From contig CAJLWS010000073.1 of the NCBI GenBank assembly GCA_905210385.1, positions 1 through 7,405 on the forward strand: a stretch of 7,405 nt of DNA, written 5' to 3'. The stretch is from an uncultured Eubacteriales bacterium. GTDB taxonomy: Bacteria; Bacillota; Clostridia; Oscillospirales; Oscillospiraceae. The translations under genes were made by a program, and so were the position numbers. Positions 5,086 to 7,405 of this stretch are shown piece by piece. Every line of letters starts with the position of its first letter. Position 1 is the first letter of the stretch. A model generated the notes under the pieces. It searched no databases, had not been told where the DNA came from, and was given only the letters and a program-made list of their open reading frames with translations.

Positions 5086-6540
5086 GCTGGCTCCCAGCAG
5101 AAAAGCCCTGGCGACAGCAACCAGAACAGCACTCAGAACAACCCGGGGCCGGGCTACCATTATGAATATAATTATGACTATAACTTCCATGCTGGCCCCA
5201 GCCATCCGCCCCGAAAGGACAACAGTTGGGGAGATTGGATTGGCATCATCGTCCTGCTGGTTCTCCCTTTTGGCATCACCCAAGTCATCGGCGTCATCTG
5301 GGCTATCCGGAAGGTGCTGGGCATGTCCCGGCAGCAACGCAGCCATTACTACAGCCAGTATCGCCGGACCGCCGAACGCATCCGTGACGAGGTGGAGGAT
5401 ATCTTCCGCGGCAACCGCTCCTCCGGCTTTTCCGGGCAGTCCTATGACTCCAATGCCCAGAATGCCAACTACAACTACACCACAGGCAGCCAGCAGGCCT
5501 GGGCTCAGCCCGGCCCCACCGCCGATCCCCAGGGTCGGGAGTCGGCTCAGCCGGAGGCCTCCGCCAAGAAGTCCGGCTCCTCTAAGACCTACAAAGCCAA
5601 AGCCAAGCGCAGCGCCCGCAAACAGATGAACGGGGATGAAAAGGCAGGCAACGGACTGATCATCGGCGGGGCCATTCTATCGGGCATTTTCGGCCTGGGT
5701 ACCGTGAGCCTGCTGATCGAGTTTTTGGACTCCCTGTTCCGGGGGTACTTCTTCTCCGAGGACCTGATCGGAGTGCTGGCCTGCGGCGTCTTTTTCGCCG
5801 GTGGCCTGGCCATGCTGCTGGCCGGCATCGGCGGAAAAAACCGCCGGGAGCGCATTCTGAACTACCTGGGCTACATCGGTACCAACGAGGAGATCGGCCT
5901 GGCCCACATGGCGGCCACCTTCGGCGTGTCGGTGCGGAAGCTTTGCAAGGACCTGCGCTACATGCTCTCCGAGGGCATCCTGCCCTATGGATATCTGGAC
6001 CTGGCCGAGGGCAAGCTGTACCTCACCGACGAGGGCTATCAGGCCAGGGACTCGGAGTCCTTTTCCGCTTCCGGCACCGGAACCAATGGAGCGTCCGACA
6101 GCCGGGAGGGGGCGGAGAGCCGGGAGGACGCCATCCTCCGGGAGATCCGGCAGGTCAACGAGTCCATACCCGACGCGGCCATGCGGGCCAAGATCTCCCG
6201 GATCGAGGAGATCACCGGGAAGATCCTCGCTTACCAGAAGTCCCATCCCAACCGGGAGAACCAGCTACGCCCCTTCCTGAACTACTATCTCCCCACCACC
6301 CTGAAGATCCTCCGGGCCTATGCCCAGCTGGAGGCCCAGGGCATTGAGGGCGAGAACATCACCGCCGCCACCGAGCGCATCGAGGGAATGATGGACCAGG
6401 TGGTGGCTGGTTTTGAGAAGCAGCTGGACCGGCTGTTCCAGGATGACGCCATGGACATCACCTCCGATGTGCAGGTGCTGGAAAACATGCTGAAGAAGGA
6501 CGGCCTGTCCGACGACAACATGACCATGCCTATGGCTTAA
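5083..6540 (+). CDS. XpaC-type (5-bromo-4-chloroindolyl phosphate hydrolysis family) membrane protein
   Basis: This protein has 485 residues. A hydrophilic N-terminus contains a Tyr/Asn-rich stretch (YHYEYNYDYNFH, about 26-37). A hydrophobic segment spans about 53-76. A Ser/Gly/Gln- then Lys-rich linker (about 105-185) follows. Two more membrane segments lie at about 190-213 and 228-250. Residues about 256-312 (ILNYLGYIGTNEEIGLAHMA... onward) look like a winged-helix module, a combination I recall in clostridial members. After a second Ser/Gly/Glu-rich linker, helices at about 345-475 (ILREIRQVNESIP, LRPFLNYYLPTTLKILRAYA) match the XpaC family core. The family name comes from a phosphatase-indicator phenotype; the true function is unknown, although members often neighbour telA-like toxic-anion-resistance genes. 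No telA is present: the gene stands alone between its own promoter and terminator. The family call rests on the C-terminal region. Confidence 0.8.
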   Translation: MAGSQQKSPGDSNQNSTQNNPGPGYHYEYNYDYNFHAGPSHPPRKDNSWGDWIGIIVLLVLPFGITQVIGVIWAIRKVLGMSRQQRSHYYSQYRRTAERIRDEVEDIFRGNRSSGFSGQSYDSNAQNANYNYTTGSQQAWAQPGPTADPQGRESAQPEASAKKSGSSKTYKAKAKRSARKQMNGDEKAGNGLIIGGAILSGIFGLGTVSLLIEFLDSLFRGYFFSEDLIGVLACGVFFAGGLAMLLAGIGGKNRRERILNYLGYIGTNEEIGLAHMAATFGVSVRKLCKDLRYMLSEGILPYGYLDLAEGKLYLTDEGYQARDSESFSASGTGTNGASDSREGAESREDAILREIRQVNESIPDAAMRAKISRIEEITGKILAYQKSHPNRENQLRPFLNYYLPTTLKILRAYAQLEAQGIEGENITAATERIEGMMDQVVAGFEKQLDRLFQDDAMDITSDVQVLENMLKKDGLSDDNMTMPMA

Positions 6541-6556
6541 CCGTCCGCTTCACATC

Positions 6557-6595
6557 CGCTGGGGCCTTCCCGAATGGGAAGGCCCCAGCGTTTTT
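6557..6595 (+). terminator. Rho-independent terminator of the XpaC-like gene
   Basis: The arms 6557-6571 (CGCTGGGGCCTTCCC) and 6576-6590 pair perfectly over 15 bp with a GAAT loop. Five T residues follow directly (6591-6595). It lies 16 bases after the stop codon. On the minus strand the same hairpin follows the mtnA stop by 12 bases but lacks a U run, so it may help only weakly there. Confidence 0.95.
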
Positions 6596-6602
6596 GCGTC
6601 CG

Positions 6603-7405
6603 TCAGAAACCAAAGATCGCCTTCAGGCTCTCCGTATAGGGCGCCCGGCAGATTCCCCTCTCCGTGACGATCCCCGCGATCAGGCTGTGGTCCGTCACGT
6701 CGAAGGCAGGATTGAAGCACTTCACCCCCGCCGGCGCCATAGGCTCCTTGTACCACAGGGTCCGGATCTCCTCCGGGTCCCGCTCCTCGATGGGAATATC
6801 CGCCCCCGTGGGGCAGTCCAGGTCAATGGTGGAAGTGGGGCCCAGCACATAGAATGGGATTCCGTAATGCCTGGCCAGGATGGCCACCCCGCTGGTACCA
6901 ATCTTGTTGGCCGTATCCCCGTTGGCGGCCACCCGGTCACAGCCCACGAAACAGGCCTGTACCCATCCGTTGCGCATCACCATGGAGGCCATGCTGTCGC
7001 AGATCAGGGTCACGTCCACTCCCGCCCGACTCAGCTCATAGGCGGTGAGCCGGGCCCCCTGGAGCAGGGGCCGGGTCTCGTCGGCAAACACTCTCAGGCG
7101 GACGCCCCGCTCCTGCCCCAGCAGGATGGGTCCCAGGGCGGTGCCGTACCGGGAGGTAGCCAGAGGCCCGGCGTTGCAGTGGGTGAGAATGCCGTCCCCC
7201 TCCCGCACCAGGCTCAGGCCATACTCCGCGATGGCCCGGCACATAGCGATGTCCTCCCGGTGAATGGCCAGGCACTCCGCCTCCAGGGCGGCCAAAACCT
7301 TATGCCACCCTTGGGGCAGCGCCCGCCTGGCCCGACCCAGCATCCGGTCCACCGCCCAGGCCAGGTTCACCGCCGTGGGCCGGGTGGCCGCCAGGCCGGC
7401 AGCCC
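6603..7405 (-). CDS. mtnA: S-methyl-5-thioribose-1-phosphate isomerase, 5' end outside the window
   Basis: MtnA converts 5-methylthioribose 1-phosphate to 5-methylthioribulose 1-phosphate, an aldose-ketose isomerisation in the methionine salvage pathway in the cytoplasm. The visible 266 residues contain the family motifs TRPTAVNL near the edge, ILTHCNAGPLAT with the catalytic cysteine (codon 7176-7178), and GCDRVAANGDTANKIGT with the catalytic aspartate (codon 6936-6938). These two lie 80 residues apart, the same spacing as Cys160 and Asp240 in the Bacillus subtilis enzyme. The frame is open through the window edge and continues upstream of the GTG at 7370, which is internal. About 84 N-terminal residues are therefore missing. 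The C-terminus (YTESLKAIFGF) looks complete. The related eIF2B-alpha and ribose-1,5-bisphosphate isomerase families are less likely given these motifs. The gene converges on the XpaC-like gene; its promoter and any operon partners lie beyond 7405. Confidence 0.95.
   Translation of the reverse strand, partial: AAGLAATRPTAVNLAWAVDRMLGRARRALPQGWHKVLAALEAECLAIHREDIAMCRAIAEYGLSLVREGDGILTHCNAGPLATSRYGTALGPILLGQERGVRLRVFADETRPLLQGARLTAYELSRAGVDVTLICDSMASMVMRNGWVQACFVGCDRVAANGDTANKIGTSGVAILARHYGIPFYVLGPTSTIDLDCPTGADIPIEERDPEEIRTLWYKEPMAPAGVKCFNPAFDVTDHSLIAGIVTERGICRAPYTESLKAIFGF

Noticed and set aside
5677..6246. 189-residue minus-strand open frame inside the XpaC-like gene
   Set aside because: It is an antisense shadow of a gene with its own promoter, ribosome site and terminator.
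1..7405. CRISPR array, tRNA, rRNA or riboswitch
   Set aside because: No regularly spaced repeats, tRNA-like cloverleaf, ribosomal RNA or recognised riboswitch core was seen on either strand.

Overview
The window joins two kinds of DNA. Positions 1 to about 2190 are the terminal segment of an integrated mobile element of the clostridial Tn4451/Tn5397 type. They hold a non-coding leader with two short palindromes, a small TnpW-like gene, and a large serine recombinase translated almost directly behind it. This part is moderate in GC and has AT-rich stretches. From about 2195 onward the DNA is clearly GC-rich and carries ordinary chromosomal genes. The gene families and GC-rich codon use suggest a gut Firmicute of the Oscillospiraceae (Flavonifractor/Oscillibacter-like). 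That placement is inference, since the window has no phylogenetic marker.

Layout: leader (1-238), tnpW-like gene (239-445, +), recombinase (447-2147, +), a hairpin across the recombinase stop codon (2136-2165), and a short junction region (2148-2228). The host side then has a two-gene minus-strand operon. It starts at a promoter near 4816-4845 and reads through a membrane-anchored VanW-family protein (2919-4739) into a DUF2461 protein (2229-2912). A 343-base divergent intergenic region follows, with one good promoter on each strand and a perfect 15-bp inverted repeat between them. Next come an XpaC-type membrane protein (5083-6540, +), a strong rho-independent terminator (6557-6595), and the convergent 3' part of mtnA, methylthioribose-1-phosphate isomerase of methionine salvage (6603 to the window edge, -).

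The recombinase and TnpW-like protein probably form the integration/excision module of the element, whose cargo lies to the left of the window. The element seems to have inserted just downstream of the DUF2461 stop codon without breaking that gene. VanW and DUF2461 are probably co-translated, because the second ribosome binding site lies inside the end of the first gene. The XpaC-like gene has its own promoter and terminator, and no telA partner is visible.

I found no convincing new multi-gene system. The points most worth checking are the element boundary, the two leader palindromes, the unexplained hairpin between the divergent promoters, and the unusual domain mix of the XpaC-like protein.
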